NCBI GenBank assembly: GCA_005793345.1
Contig: SXSU01000022.1
Location: 1-64,000, forward strand
Reading direction: 5' to 3'
DNA from: Bdellovibrionales bacterium
GTDB taxonomy: Bacteria; Bdellovibrionota; Bdellovibrionia; Bdellovibrionales; Bdellovibrionaceae
DNA length: 64,000 nucleotides
Numbering within the stretch: the first letter of the stretch is position 1; the number at the start of each line of letters is the position of its first letter. Of this stretch, positions 1 through 9,171 are shown piece by piece. The notes under the pieces were generated by a model, which was given only the letters and a program-made list of their open reading frames with translations, did not search any database and was not told where the DNA came from. The position numbers and the translations under genes are program-made.

Positions 1-2331
1 GTCGGGGATGTAATAGGTAAATATCATCCTCATGGAGACGCGGCTGTTTACGATACTATGGTAAGGATGGCACAGGATTTTTCATTGAGATATCCATTAA
101 TCGATGGCCAAGGTAACTTTGGTTCAATTGATGGGGATAGCGCTGCAGCGCCTCGATATACCGAAGTTCGAATGACAGAATTAGCTGAAGATTTGTTAAC
201 GGATATTGATAAAGAGACAGTTCCGTTTGGTCCAAACTACGACGACTCATTAGAAATTCCAATGATATTACCTGCCAAATTTCCAAATCTTTTAGTAAAT
301 GGAAGTGCTGGAATTGCTGTTGGGATGGCAACAAATATTCCTCCACATAATTTAGGCGAAGTTATTAATGGATGTATTGAGCTTATTGATAATCCTGATT
401 GTACAATCGATGATGTAATTGCAAAAATACCTGGACCGGATTTCCCATCAGCCGGGGTTATTGCAGGAAGAGAAGGTATCCTTCAGGCTTATAAAAAAGG
501 AAAAGGGATTATTACCTTAAAAGCTGTTGCAGATATAGTTCCACAAAAAGATCGAGAAGAAATAATAATTACTGAAATTCCTTACCAAGTAAATAAAGCA
601 AAACTCATTGAGAGCATCGCAGACTTAGTAAACGAAAAAAAAGTTGAAGGGATAGCCGATATTCGTGATGAATCATCTCGAGAGGGGATGCGAATTGTAA
701 TTACTCTCAAAAGAAATGAATTAGGCAGCGTAATTTTAAATCGACTTTATAAATACACGCAACTACAAGTCAGTTATGGAATTACAATGCTTGCACTAGA
801 TGCAAGAAACCAACCGGTATTATTTGATATAAAATCCATGCTACAAGCTTTTATTGATCATCGTCGTGAAGTTGTAACAAAACGATGTGTATTTGATTTA
901 AAAAAAGCTAAAGAAAAAGCACATATTTTAGAGGGTCTAAAAAAAGCGCTTGATCATATTGACGAAGTTATTAAAACAATTCGGGCAGCAAATGAAACGA
1001 GCGTAGCAAAATCCTCGTTGATTGAAAAATTTGAATTTTCGGAAAGACAAGCACAAGCAATTCTAGAAATGCGTTTACAAAGATTAACTGGTTTAGAACG
1101 AGATAAAATTATAAATGAATTAGCAGAACTAATGAAGCAGGTAGAATGGCTTAAATTTGTACTAGCAGATGTTAATGAAATTTATAAAATAATTAAAACT
1201 GAACTTGAAGAAATTAAAAAGAAATACGCAGATAAACGTAGAACACAAATTACAGGCAGCGTAGAAGATATTGAAGATGAAGATCTTATTTCTGAAGAAA
1301 TGATGGTGGTAACTTATACAAATACTGGTTACATAAAACGAATTCCAATTGATGAATATAGAGTACAAAAACGCGGCGGCAAAGGCACTCGCGGAAGCGA
1401 AACTAAGGAAGAAGATTATGTTGTAAATATTTTTACAGCTTCGACTAAAACAACTCTTTTAATTTTCACAGATAAAGGAAAATTATATTGGGTCAAAGTT
1501 CACAGGCTCCCTTTTGGAAATAGAACTTCAAAAGGAAAATCAATTAATAATGTTGTTAACTTAAGTCAAAACGAAAAAGTAAAAGCAGTTCTGCCTGTTG
1601 AAGCATTTAATGAAAATAACTATGTAGTAATGTTAACAAAATATGGCGTAATTAAAAAAACTTCTCTAGATGCGTTTTCAAATCCAAGACAAGCTGGAAT
1701 TATTGCTCTTACAACTGATTTAGAAGACAGTGTAATTGAAGCAAAATTGAGTGATGGAAAAAGTGATATATTTATTGCAACTAAAGATGGAATGTCTATC
1801 CGGTTTGATGAAGGCGACGTAAGATCAATGGGCCGTTCTGCTCGTGGTGTTAAAGCAATTACGTTAGGAAAAGACGATTATGTTGTTTGTATGGATGTCG
1901 TTAAAAAAGATCTTAATGAAACATTATTGTTAGTCACTGAAAATGGATATGGAAAGCGAACTCAATTTGATGAATACAGAGTACAATCGCGTGGTGGTGT
2001 TGGAGTTATAACATATAAAACTTCTGAAAAAGTTGGAAATGTAGTAAGCGCTTCAATTGTTACAGAAAAGCATGAAGTCATTATAACAACAGATAAAGGT
2101 CAAACAATAAGAACACGTTGTGGCGCTATTTCTGTTATTGGAAGAAATACAGAGGGTGTAAAATTAATTAATATCAACAAAGACGATGAGAAAGTAACTG
2201 GGGTTGCTATCTTAATGGATGAAGAAGGATCTTCAATACAAAATGAAAATGATATTGCATCAACAACAGCTTCAACAATTGAAAAAAATGAGATTAATGA
2301 TTCTGATAGTAATGGAGAAAATATTCACTAA
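1..2331 (+). CDS. gyrA: DNA gyrase subunit A (5' end missing)
   Basis: Breakage-reunion subunit of DNA gyrase, which introduces negative supercoils with GyrB. The frame is open from the first base, so the N-terminus lies outside the window; an internal Met at base 58 is not the start. Seen: the QRDR-type stretch [15 protein letters not shown] at the window edge, then [11 protein letters not shown] with the active-site Tyr at window residue 53. A beta-pinwheel C-terminal domain follows with the GyrA box [10 protein letters not shown] near residue 460, which separates GyrA from ParC. The tail is acidic and Ser/Asn-rich. The gene overlaps the next lipoprotein gene by 20 bases. Position near atpB/atpE resembles the origin-proximal region of Bdellovibrio, which is an inference from memory of that genome. 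Confidence 0.97.
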   Translation, partial: VGDVIGKYHPHGDAAVYDTMVRMAQDFSLRYPLIDGQGNFGSIDGDSAAAPRYTEVRMTELAEDLLTDIDKETVPFGPNYDDSLEIPMILPAKFPNLLVNGSAGIAVGMATNIPPHNLGEVINGCIELIDNPDCTIDDVIAKIPGPDFPSAGVIAGREGILQAYKKGKGIITLKAVADIVPQKDREEIIITEIPYQVNKAKLIESIADLVNEKKVEGIADIRDESSREGMRIVITLKRNELGSVILNRLYKYTQLQVSYGITMLALDARNQPVLFDIKSMLQAFIDHRREVVTKRCVFDLKKAKEKAHILEGLKKALDHIDEVIKTIRAANETSVAKSSLIEKFEFSERQAQAILEMRLQRLTGLERDKIINELAELMKQVEWLKFVLADVNEIYKIIKTELEEIKKKYADKRRTQITGSVEDIEDEDLISEEMMVVTYTNTGYIKRIPIDEYRVQKRGGKGTRGSETKEEDYVVNIFTASTKTTLLIFTDKGKLYWVKVHRLPFGNRTSKGKSINNVVNLSQNEKVKAVLPVEAFNENNYVVMLTKYGVIKKTSLDAFSNPRQAGIIALTTDLEDSVIEAKLSDGKSDIFIATKDGMSIRFDEGDVRSMGRSARGVKAITLGKDDYVVCMDVVKKDLNETLLLVTENGYGKRTQFDEYRVQSRGGVGVITYKTSEKVGNVVSASIVTEKHEVIITTDKGQTIRTRCGAISVIGRNTEGVKLININKDDEKVTGVAILMDEEGSSIQNENDIASTTASTIEKNEINDSDSNGENIH

Positions 2332-3229
2332 CAGAGCTTTTACTCTAAACTATAAATCTAGTAATTATTTTGAAAAAAAAATAATTACTAGATTAAAATT
2401 CAAAAATTTATTTAAACATCGACATTTTAATCAACCGTTTATAATTTTACCATTGCTCACTATATTTTTATCAGGGTGCAATAACTCGCAAAGGCTTACT
2501 TTTTATAAAGCTCAACAAGCTAGTCTAAATAAGGAGTACAGAACAGCAGTTTCTCTATTTGAAAATATTATTTTAAGAGAAAAAGAAAATTCCTTATCAA
2601 TAAAGGCAGCGAGAGAATTGGTAAAAATATATTTATTTGAAATTAAAGATTATGAAAAGGCTATTTCAAAACTAAAATTTTTAATTCTTTATTCAAGGGA
2701 TGAAGAAGAAAGAATCAAATCTCAAAAGCAACTTGCAACTATATATTTTGATAATTTAGCAGAATACGAAAAGGCTGTTGTTGAGTTTAGCAAATTATTA
2801 TTATTATCCATAACAAATGATGAAAAAATTGAAACACGACTTTCTATAGCTAGGGCATACTATCATATGGGTAATTTTGAGCAATCTTGGATTGAATCTC
2901 AATCTTTAATGGAAATTACAAATATTCCTAAGGATAAACTTTATGATATTTTATTGCTTCAAGCTAATATAAAAATGGGAAGAAAGGATCATCTTTTTGC
3001 TTCAAAACTATACGAACAACTTATAACACAGTTTCCTACAAGGTCAGCAAAAGAAAATATACCTCTTAATTTATCCCTTTGTTACGAGGTCCAGGAAGAT
3101 TTTATGAAAGCTATATCTATATTAGAGCCATTTAAAAAATATTATCACGCAAAGGAATTTATTGATTACAAGATCAGCAAGCTTAAAGAGCGACAAAACA
3201 ACAAACCAAAGAAAAGGATAAAAAAATGA
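2312..3229 (+). CDS. TPR-repeat lipoprotein
   Basis: Predicted outer- or inner-membrane lipoprotein with tetratricopeptide-like helices; function unknown. The first Met downstream of the gyrA coding core is at 2312 and gives 305 residues; an upstream in-frame Met at 2219 lies deep in gyrA and was rejected. A hydrophobic stretch (residues 42-53) ends in the lipobox LSGC with Cys56; the 40 residues before it are unusually long and basic for a signal peptide. Residues 60-290 show repeating helical pairs such as [11 protein letters not shown] and [11 protein letters not shown], typical of TPRs that bind partner proteins. It overlaps atpZ by four bases (ATGA), so translation is probably coupled. 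No good ribosome-binding site precedes 2312. Confidence 0.75.
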   Translation: MEKIFTNRAFTLNYKSSNYFEKKIITRLKFKNLFKHRHFNQPFIILPLLTIFLSGCNNSQRLTFYKAQQASLNKEYRTAVSLFENIILREKENSLSIKAARELVKIYLFEIKDYEKAISKLKFLILYSRDEEERIKSQKQLATIYFDNLAEYEKAVVEFSKLLLLSITNDEKIETRLSIARAYYHMGNFEQSWIESQSLMEITNIPKDKLYDILLLQANIKMGRKDHLFASKLYEQLITQFPTRSAKENIPLNLSLCYEVQEDFMKAISILEPFKKYYHAKEFIDYKISKLKERQNNKPKKRIKK

Positions 3230-3432
3230 ATAAAACAAACAAACTTATCGCTTTTTTGGGAGTAGGGATGGAAGCTGTTGGATTAATTTTATGCTCGGTA
3301 TGGATAGGAGAATATTTAGACCAAAAGTTTGAAACTAAAGTAGTTTTTACTTCAATATTTCCTTTATTAGCACTAGGTGGTTGGTTTATTCATGTGGTCT
3401 TTATGGTCAAAAAAATGAATTCACCTGAGTAA
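3226..3432 (+). CDS. atpZ: AtpZ/AtpI-type F0F1 ATP synthase accessory membrane protein
   Basis: Small two-helix membrane protein of 68 residues. Proteins of this AtpZ/AtpI type sit at the front of ATP synthase operons and are implicated in c-ring assembly and Mg2+/Ca2+ transport (family knowledge). Two hydrophobic helices cover roughly residues 7-28 and 40-62, joined by a short acidic-basic loop (GEYLDQKFETK), as expected for the family. The start overlaps the stop of the TPR lipoprotein by four bases. atpB and atpE follow, which supports the assignment. The protein is too short to be a full AtpI, and no other AtpI candidate is visible. Confidence 0.75.
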   Translation: MNKTNKLIAFLGVGMEAVGLILCSVWIGEYLDQKFETKVVFTSIFPLLALGGWFIHVVFMVKKMNSPE

Positions 3433-3586
3433 AACCATTAACCGCGTTAAAAAGTCGCAGCACAAAAAAAAATCAATAAAAAAAATAATTGCCCACACCT
3501 TTATGACATTGTATGAAGTTCGTCAGCGAATAAATATTTATTATGAAATGAGACATACAAAGTTTTACTTTTATAATACGAGGTGA
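3425..3586 (+). other. 53-codon open frame between atpZ and atpB, coding status doubtful
   Basis: A frame open for 53 codons fills the gap between atpZ and atpB. It has no ATG, GTG or TTG start near its beginning (CTG at 3425; the first ATG, at 3506, leaves 26 residues). Its stop TGA overlaps a possible GTG start of atpB at 3583 in a GTGA arrangement typical of coupled genes. The translation is very basic and aromatic (for example YEVRQRINIYYEMRH) and lacks membrane helices, so it is not an AtpI. It may be a remnant gene, leader peptide or chance frame. Confidence 0.2.
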
Positions 3587-3624
3587 AAAACTCATCTCGA
3601 AACAAGATAGCAAAAAGGTTTAGA

Positions 3625-4311
3625 ATGTCATTTACATGGACTAGCTTAATTCCAGGTGTGGGTCATGAACTTGCTCACGTTGCAACTGTCGGTATAATTT
3701 CTGGTGGGTTAATTCTCGCTGGCTTTATAGCTAAAACTAGCTTAGGCAAGGGAGATGAGTCTATAATGCCTGCCGCAAAATTCTCAATTCGCGGAGTTGT
3801 AGAGTTAATTACTGAATTTATAGCTGGTTTGGCCGATATGATTATAGGTCATGGTGGTCGAAAGTATGTACCGTTCTTCGCAACACTGTTTACATTTATT
3901 TTAATGAATAATTTAATGGGTGTTATTCCTGGCGTGGCGCCCGCTACAGAAAATATTAATTTAACATTTGCAATGGGTTGTTTTTCTTTTATTTGTTATA
4001 ATTTTTATGGACTAAAAGAAAATGGTATTCACTATCTAAAACATTTTCTAGGACCTTTTCTTCCCCTTGCTTTTATTATGTTACCAATTGAGCTTGTTTC
4101 AAATTTTATTCGACCGTTTAGCCTATCGATGCGACTTGCAAATGTTATGATGGGTGACCATACGGTATTGGGTGTATTTCTAGATTTAGTTCCAATTGGA
4201 ATACCCATACCATTTTATTTATTAGGTATTTTTGTATGCTTTATTCAAGCATTTGTATTCACCCTACTTTCAATGGTTTATGTGTCACTTGCAACTGCTC
4301 ATGAACACTAA
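3625..4311 (+). CDS. atpB: F0F1 ATP synthase subunit a
   Basis: Membrane subunit a forms the proton half-channels beside the c-ring. The protein has multiple hydrophobic helices and the hallmark helix ending SLSMRLAN with the essential Arg at residue 170, preceded by PIELVSNFIRPF. The ATG at 3625 was chosen because AAAAAGG lies eight bases upstream and the product begins SFTWTSLIPG, close to the family N-terminus. An in-frame GTG at 3583 would add 14 basic residues and overlaps a short upstream frame. No b, delta or F1 genes follow atpE, so the rest of the enzyme is encoded elsewhere, as in Bdellovibrio. Confidence 0.93.
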   Translation: MSFTWTSLIPGVGHELAHVATVGIISGGLILAGFIAKTSLGKGDESIMPAAKFSIRGVVELITEFIAGLADMIIGHGGRKYVPFFATLFTFILMNNLMGVIPGVAPATENINLTFAMGCFSFICYNFYGLKENGIHYLKHFLGPFLPLAFIMLPIELVSNFIRPFSLSMRLANVMMGDHTVLGVFLDLVPIGIPIPFYLLGIFVCFIQAFVFTLLSMVYVSLATAHEH

Positions 4312-4315
4312 ACAA

Positions 4316-4345
4316 TTGACACCAATAAACAATAACAAGTAATTG
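4316..4345 (+). promoter_or_regulatory. possible sigma70-type promoter for atpE
   Basis: A perfect -35 hexamer TTGACA (4316-4321) is followed after 18 bases by TAATTG as a weak -10. It lies just after the atpB stop and would give atpE its own transcript, plausible because subunit c is needed in many copies. The -10 match is poor, so this is tentative. Confidence 0.35.
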
Positions 4346-4388
4346 AAAATATATAGAAATTTAAAAACAAAACACAAGGAGAACTCTA

Positions 4389-4718
4389 ATGAAAAAAAAT
4401 ATTAATAAATTTGCTATCGCATTTCTTGCGTCTTTAGCTTCTGTATCTGCGTTTGCACAAGAAGCTGCTCAAGCTCATACTGCTAACCCTGATTCTGGTT
4501 TAATTGCTTTAGGTGCTGGTCTTGCAATTGGTATTGCTGCATTTGGTGGAGCTTTAGCTCAATCTAAAACAGCTGCCGCAGCTCTTGAAGGTATTGCTAG
4601 AAATCCTTCAGCTCAAGACAAAATCTTTACGCCAATGATCGTTGCTCTTGCTCTTATCGAAGCGTTAGTAATCTTAGCATTCTTAATTGCTCTTTTCTTA
4701 CAAAAAACTATTGGTTAA
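4389..4718 (+). CDS. atpE: F0F1 ATP synthase subunit c with N-terminal signal-like segment
   Basis: Proteolipid subunit forming the rotor ring. Two glycine/alanine-rich helices (about 37-66 and 80-105) are joined by the polar loop ARNP at 70-73; the carboxylate that carries the ion is Glu91 in ALIEAL. The usual Na+-binding neighbours are not evident, so proton coupling is inferred. At 109 residues it is longer than the usual 75-85 because of a 23-residue signal-like start ending SAFA before QEAA. The site AAGGAGAACTCT precedes the ATG. A strong terminator follows. Confidence 0.93.
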   Translation: MKKNINKFAIAFLASLASVSAFAQEAAQAHTANPDSGLIALGAGLAIGIAAFGGALAQSKTAAAALEGIARNPSAQDKIFTPMIVALALIEALVILAFLIALFLQKTIG

Positions 4719-4747
4719 TCTTAAACAATCATTCCTTAATTTTAAAA

Positions 4748-4782
4748 AAAAAGCCCAGCTAACTATTTAGACTGGGCTTTTT
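4748..4782. terminator. bidirectional rho-independent terminator between atpE and the phosphohexomutase gene
   Basis: Perfect inverted arms AAAAAGCCCAG (4748-4758) and CTGGGCTTTTT (4772-4782) around a 13-base loop. T-runs on both strands allow it to end atpE and the convergent minus-strand operon. Confidence 0.9.
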
Positions 4783-4843
4783 AATTTTAAATTTAATTAA
4801 AAATTTAAAACTTACGGTTGTAAGCAAAGTATAAAGAATATTC

Positions 4844-6226
4844 TTAAATGAATTTCTTAACAATTAAATCAAACTCATTTTGTATTTCTATGAGTCTAGC
4901 CTCACTTTGAGCTTCAAATCTTAGGACTAATACTGGTTGAGTATTAGAAGCTCTGGCTAAAGCCCAGCCATCCTTGTAAGAAACCCTAATCCCATCCAAC
5001 ATATTAACACTAATATTTGGGTCTTTATTTTCTTTAAATTTTTCAATTAATTTTTGAACTATAATCACTTTTTTTTCTTCTGTAGTATCAATTCTTAATT
5101 CCGGAGTGCTAAAAGAAGGAGGTAAACCCTCAAGTAATTCTGGAATAGTTTTGTTAGTTTTTGAGATGATTTCAATCAATCTAAGTGCTGCATAGATTGC
5201 GTCATCATACCCATAGTTGCGATCTGCAAAAAAAATGTGACCACTCATCTCACCGCCGAAGGGAGCTTTCTCAACTTTAATTTTTTCTTTAATTAAGCTA
5301 TGTCCTGTTTTCCATAGGATTGAATTTCCACCTCTTTGGTCAATATCATTGTACATTCGATCAGAACATTTAACATCACCAATTATTTTTGCTTGGGGAG
5401 TGGTTTTAATTATATCACGGGCTATTATTGTCATTAACTCATCACCGAAAATCATTTTTCCGTTATGATCGATGATCCCAATTCGATCTGCATCTCCATC
5501 GAAACCAATTCCTACTACAGATTTATTTTGTTTTACCGAATCTTTTAAGTGAGTAAGATTTTTCTCAACAGTAGGGTCAGGATGATGGTTTGGAAACTTT
5601 CCATCTGGTTGCTCAAATAAAATAATGGGATTTAAACCAATTGCAGTAAATAGTTTTTTTATAATGCAACCTGCGGCTCCGTTTCCACAATCTAATACAA
5701 CATTTATATTTTTATTTATATTAGCAAATTCTCTTTTATAACGTTCGACGTAGTGAGGAAAAATATCATGTTTCATAGTTTTGCCAAATTGTGTAGGCTT
5801 AAGATAATCATTTGCTTTTATAATTTTTAAGAGCTCTTGAATTTCTGATCCAAATATTGTTGATTTGCCTAAACAGATTTTAAAACCATTATAGTCGGGA
5901 GGATTATGACTTCCCGTTATCATTATTGAACCGGATACATTTTCAATTGTAAAAGTTGAATAGTAACTTATTGGTGTCGTAACTAAACCTAAATCAAGGA
6001 CGTTAAAACCACTATCATTTAACCCTTTGGTTATCGACTTAAAAATATCTGGACTAGAAAGTCGGGCATCATATCCAACTGTAACAGTTGGAGTATTAAT
6101 ATTTAATTTTTTATTGTGATAAGTGGCATACGCTTTCCCAAGATTATATGCAAAATCCAAATCAAACTGTTGTTCAAAAATACCTCTTATATCGTATTCT
6201 CTAAAAATTACACTGTCATAACTCAT
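4844..6226 (-). CDS. manB: phosphomannomutase/phosphoglucomutase (AlgC/ManB family)
   Basis: Interconverts hexose 6- and 1-phosphates to feed nucleotide-sugar synthesis for LPS or exopolysaccharide. All four alpha-D-phosphohexomutase signatures are present: YDIRGIF at 11-17, the phosphoserine loop TGSHNPPDYNG with Ser106, the Mg2+ loop DGDADR (Asp243, 245, 247), and the sugar-recognition loop GEMSGH at 325-330. A C-terminal phosphate-binding region includes RASNTQPVLVLRFEA. The 460-residue length matches the family. Whether it prefers mannose or glucose cannot be read from the sequence, so the symbol is provisional. It is the last gene of the long minus-strand operon, 15 bases after pdxA. Confidence 0.9.
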   Translation of the reverse strand: MSYDSVIFREYDIRGIFEQQFDLDFAYNLGKAYATYHNKKLNINTPTVTVGYDARLSSPDIFKSITKGLNDSGFNVLDLGLVTTPISYYSTFTIENVSGSIMITGSHNPPDYNGFKICLGKSTIFGSEIQELLKIIKANDYLKPTQFGKTMKHDIFPHYVERYKREFANINKNINVVLDCGNGAAGCIIKKLFTAIGLNPIILFEQPDGKFPNHHPDPTVEKNLTHLKDSVKQNKSVVGIGFDGDADRIGIIDHNGKMIFGDELMTIIARDIIKTTPQAKIIGDVKCSDRMYNDIDQRGGNSILWKTGHSLIKEKIKVEKAPFGGEMSGHIFFADRNYGYDDAIYAALRLIEIISKTNKTIPELLEGLPPSFSTPELRIDTTEEKKVIIVQKLIEKFKENKDPNISVNMLDGIRVSYKDGWALARASNTQPVLVLRFEAQSEARLIEIQNEFDLIVKKFI

Positions 6227-6241
6227 AATTTGACTCCAGTC

Positions 6242-7267
6242 TTAAGAATTACTCAATATCATCGCGGCTTTGATAGCTTCTAGCATTGAAGATGGATCGG
6301 CAATATTTTTTTTGTAAATATCTTTTGCGGTGCCGTGATCAACGCTAGTTCTTACAAAGGGTAAACCAAGTGTTAAATGATATCCTGATTGTTGGCCATG
6401 AATCATTTTAAATGGAATCAGGGCTTGATCATGATACATACAAATATAAATAAAATATTGAGTCCAATTATTTTTTTGAAAAGCAACATCTGGCACTAAT
6501 GGACCTATTAAGTTTTCATGATTTAGCATCCATTTTGAAAGTTTAGTATTGTCAAAATTACCTATTAAACCACCCTCACTGGCGTGAGGGTTCAGGCCTA
6601 CGATTGCAATTTTGTGGTTTTTAACTTTATTTTTATTAAGAGTGCTGAGTTTAATTTTTAAATTCAAAACAGATTTAATTAAAGAATTAAAATTGTTTTT
6701 ACTAATACAACTCTCAATCTTATTAATAGGGGTATGACCTGTTAAAGATACTACATTAAATTTATTTCCCATAAAACACATGAACAAATCAGTTTTAACT
6801 TTGGATATTCTTTTTAGAATTCCTGTATGTCCCATATCTTTTAAGCCAGAGCTATAAATAGTTGTTTTAGATAATGGGCCAGTGACGAGGGAATGGATTT
6901 GTTTTTTCATACAAAGCACTGCTGCTTCTTCAACAAACAAAGCAGGATTTATATCACTTACTACTTCAACTATTTTAATCTTTTTAAAAATTGGGTCTAA
7001 CTTGTTTAGTTCCTTAATAGCATTATTAAAACATGAAAATTTTTTAATACATATTTTTGGTTTTAATTTTAAATAAAGTTTTGAATTTGGACCAGGATAA
7101 AAGCTTAATGATCTTGAAACTAAAAAAATTGTATTTTTTGATTTCGGTATAACTTTTATCAATGCCTTTAATGTTACTTCAAATCCTATTCCATCACTAT
7201 CACCTGTAGTAATGGCAATTATTTTTGTTTTTGGAAAAGGGTTAGTTGAATTTAATAAATGACTCAT
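6242..7267 (-). CDS. pdxA: 4-hydroxythreonine-4-phosphate dehydrogenase
   Basis: Oxidises 4-phosphohydroxy-L-threonine in the DXP-dependent pathway to pyridoxal phosphate. Recognisable PdxA blocks are VTGPLSKTTI, SLTGHTPI (metal-ligand His), GLNPHASEGGLIG, YHDQALIPFK and PFVRTSVDHGTAKDI near the C-terminus. The first block reads TTGDSDGIGFE where the family usually has MGDPAGIGPE, a noticeable change in the glycine-rich loop. The ATG at 7267 is preferred over a TTG at 7282; it overlaps the preceding foldase gene by 26 bases. Its place behind foldase genes looks operonic rather than pathway-based. PdxJ is not in the window. Confidence 0.88.
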   Translation of the reverse strand: MSHLLNSTNPFPKTKIIAITTGDSDGIGFEVTLKALIKVIPKSKNTIFLVSRSLSFYPGPNSKLYLKLKPKICIKKFSCFNNAIKELNKLDPIFKKIKIVEVVSDINPALFVEEAAVLCMKKQIHSLVTGPLSKTTIYSSGLKDMGHTGILKRISKVKTDLFMCFMGNKFNVVSLTGHTPINKIESCISKNNFNSLIKSVLNLKIKLSTLNKNKVKNHKIAIVGLNPHASEGGLIGNFDNTKLSKWMLNHENLIGPLVPDVAFQKNNWTQYFIYICMYHDQALIPFKMIHGQQSGYHLTLGLPFVRTSVDHGTAKDIYKKNIADPSSMLEAIKAAMILSNS

Positions 7268-8192
7268 CTTTTTTCTGATCAATCCAATTTTTTAATTGTT
7301 TTTTAAAGATCTTATCAAAAAGTTGGGCCTTAAGCTGTTCTTTTTTAGATTCAAAGTTGGGATCAAGAACAGCTTTTTTAGAAGTCAATTTTAAGATATG
7401 AAAACCATTTTTAGATCTTATTATAGAAGTAAAATCACCTACTTGAATTGATCGCACGGCATCTTCAAATTCTTTTGAAAACTCTCCTGATTTAAATGCG
7501 CCCAACACACCATCATTGGAAGATTGGTCTTCGCTATATTTTTTAACTATAGTCTCAAATTTTTCACCCTTTTTAAGCTCAGCTAGAGCCGCTTCTGCTT
7601 CTGGTAAACTATCTTTTCTAATTAGAATATGAGCAATACCGTACTCAAAAGCTTGGCTTAGGCCCTTACCAAATTCACTTAAGTAAAAAGAAATAACATC
7701 TTCATCTGTAATTTTAATTTTTGATGTGATTTCTTGCTCAATAAGTGATTGTCGCTCTATTCTAGTTTTTATAAAATTTTGATAATCTGATTCTGTAATA
7801 CCTTGTTGCCCTACGGCCTGTATTAATTCTTCTTTCGAAATTTTATTTTTTTTAGCAATTTCTCTTATTTCTTGATCTACCCGCTCAGATGTAACTGTTA
7901 GATTTTGACGTTTAATCTCTGAATCTAAAATTTTTTCATCAATTAAAAAATCCATTTGTACATTCGCATCTTTTTTTAATTGCTCTGACGTTTTATCAAA
8001 CATTAATAAATCATCAACCATTGCTTCTTTTGAAACCCTGATTGAGAGTTTTTCAAGATCTGTTTTTAAAATTGCATCATTATTAATTATAGCAACAGTT
8101 TTTTCAATTAACTCAGCAAAACAAACTTGCGATATAAATATAAGAGCTAAAAATTGTGAGAAGGTATAATTTTTAGAAATTAAGTTTTTCAT
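7242..8192 (-). CDS. SurA-like periplasmic peptidyl-prolyl isomerase/chaperone
   Basis: Predicted periplasmic foldase for outer-membrane proteins. The start is basic and hydrophobic, with a signal peptide ending CFA before ELIEKTVAIINNDAI, the usual opening of the SurA N-terminal domain. Helical chaperone segments fill residues 30-175. One parvulin (PpiC) domain follows at about 178-285, with AHILIRKD, GGxxG-type VLGAFKSGEF and SKNGFHILKL. SurA of E. coli has two parvulin domains; this one has one. It is the third of three consecutive PpiC-type genes and overlaps the previous one by four bases, so they are probably translated together. Confidence 0.87.
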   Translation of the reverse strand: MKNLISKNYTFSQFLALIFISQVCFAELIEKTVAIINNDAILKTDLEKLSIRVSKEAMVDDLLMFDKTSEQLKKDANVQMDFLIDEKILDSEIKRQNLTVTSERVDQEIREIAKKNKISKEELIQAVGQQGITESDYQNFIKTRIERQSLIEQEITSKIKITDEDVISFYLSEFGKGLSQAFEYGIAHILIRKDSLPEAEAALAELKKGEKFETIVKKYSEDQSSNDGVLGAFKSGEFSKEFEDAVRSIQVGDFTSIIRSKNGFHILKLTSKKAVLDPNFESKKEQLKAQLFDKIFKKQLKNWIDQKKDESFIKFN

Positions 8193-9160
8193 TCGGATTC
8201 CCTTGTTTCTACATTTAATGAATCAATTAATTTTGTATCTTTGAAATAGTTTAATTTCTTTATTTGCTCAGAAAGCCATTGATTATAAATGGCTTGTTCT
8301 GATTTTTCTAAAAATTGTCTAATAATCTGACTTTTAACTTCAATGTAAGGTTTTTGACCAGCAGAAACTTTAGCTGTAACTAAAAAAATATGAAAACCGT
8401 ATGGACTTTCAAAAGTTTGACTTGGAGTATTTAAAGGTAATGAAAAAGCTTTATCAAAAACTTCTAAAGTTCCTTTTTCAATCCAACCAAGCGCTCCTCC
8501 ATTATCTTTTCCTTCAGGTCCAATTGAAAAAGTTTGCGCCAACGTTTCAAAAGACGACTTCCTATCTTTTAATGCAGTTTGAATTTTATCTGCAGCAGCC
8601 TCTGATGATAATACAATCTGTTTTAAATTAATTTTTTCCTTGAAAGAATAGCGATCAAGGTGATCATTATAATATTTTATTAATTCACTTTCTGCAGGTG
8701 GTTTGATATTAACTGAAAGCTCTTTAAAAACTTTTCCTTCAAGGATTTTTAAAGCAACATCATTTTGTAGCTGAAATAAAGAAACACCTTGTTTTGACAA
8801 TTCCTGACGAAATAAATAGTCGTCTGGAAAAGATGATCTCATTTTATTAATTTCTAAATCAATTTCAGATTTTTCAACAGCAATTTTTTTTTCAACAGCA
8901 TATTTTTTAATAATGCTTTGAACAAGAAATTCACGTTCTATAGATTTTTTCGTTTGAGAAATTTGTGAGCTTTCCTTAGCAATTAAGGCATCATATTTAG
9001 AAAGTCGCGCAGCGAGTTTTTTGGCAAAATCTCCTGAGGTCATTGTTTGATCATCAACTCTTAAAACAACCTTTTGCGAAATACTTTCTTTTTTTTCAGT
9101 GCATCCAAATAAATATATAAGTGATATAAAAAAAAAGATTAAAGGAAAAATTTTGTTCAT
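8189..9160 (-). CDS. PpiC-type peptidyl-prolyl isomerase lipoprotein
   Basis: Membrane-anchored foldase, comparable in layout to PrsA lipoproteins. The N-terminus has a strongly hydrophobic signal ending in the lipobox LFGC with Cys20. A SurA_N-like helical region spans about 30-150. A parvulin domain follows at about 160-275 with INLKQIVLSS, GGALGWIEKG and SPYGFHIFLVTA. Its stop overlaps the start of the next foldase by four bases and it begins 11 bases after the preceding one. The three foldases differ in anchoring (soluble, lipid-anchored, soluble), which suggests division of labour rather than redundancy; that is an inference. Confidence 0.87.
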   Translation of the reverse strand: MNKIFPLIFFFISLIYLFGCTEKKESISQKVVLRVDDQTMTSGDFAKKLAARLSKYDALIAKESSQISQTKKSIEREFLVQSIIKKYAVEKKIAVEKSEIDLEINKMRSSFPDDYLFRQELSKQGVSLFQLQNDVALKILEGKVFKELSVNIKPPAESELIKYYNDHLDRYSFKEKINLKQIVLSSEAAADKIQTALKDRKSSFETLAQTFSIGPEGKDNGGALGWIEKGTLEVFDKAFSLPLNTPSQTFESPYGFHIFLVTAKVSAGQKPYIEVKSQIIRQFLEKSEQAIYNQWLSEQIKKLNYFKDTKLIDSLNVETRESE

Positions 9161-9171
9161 TCTATTATTTT

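Noticed and set aside
2219-2311. Upstream in-frame Met of the TPR lipoprotein
   Set aside because: Would overlap gyrA by over 110 bases and gives a non-signal N-terminus; 2312 is preferred.
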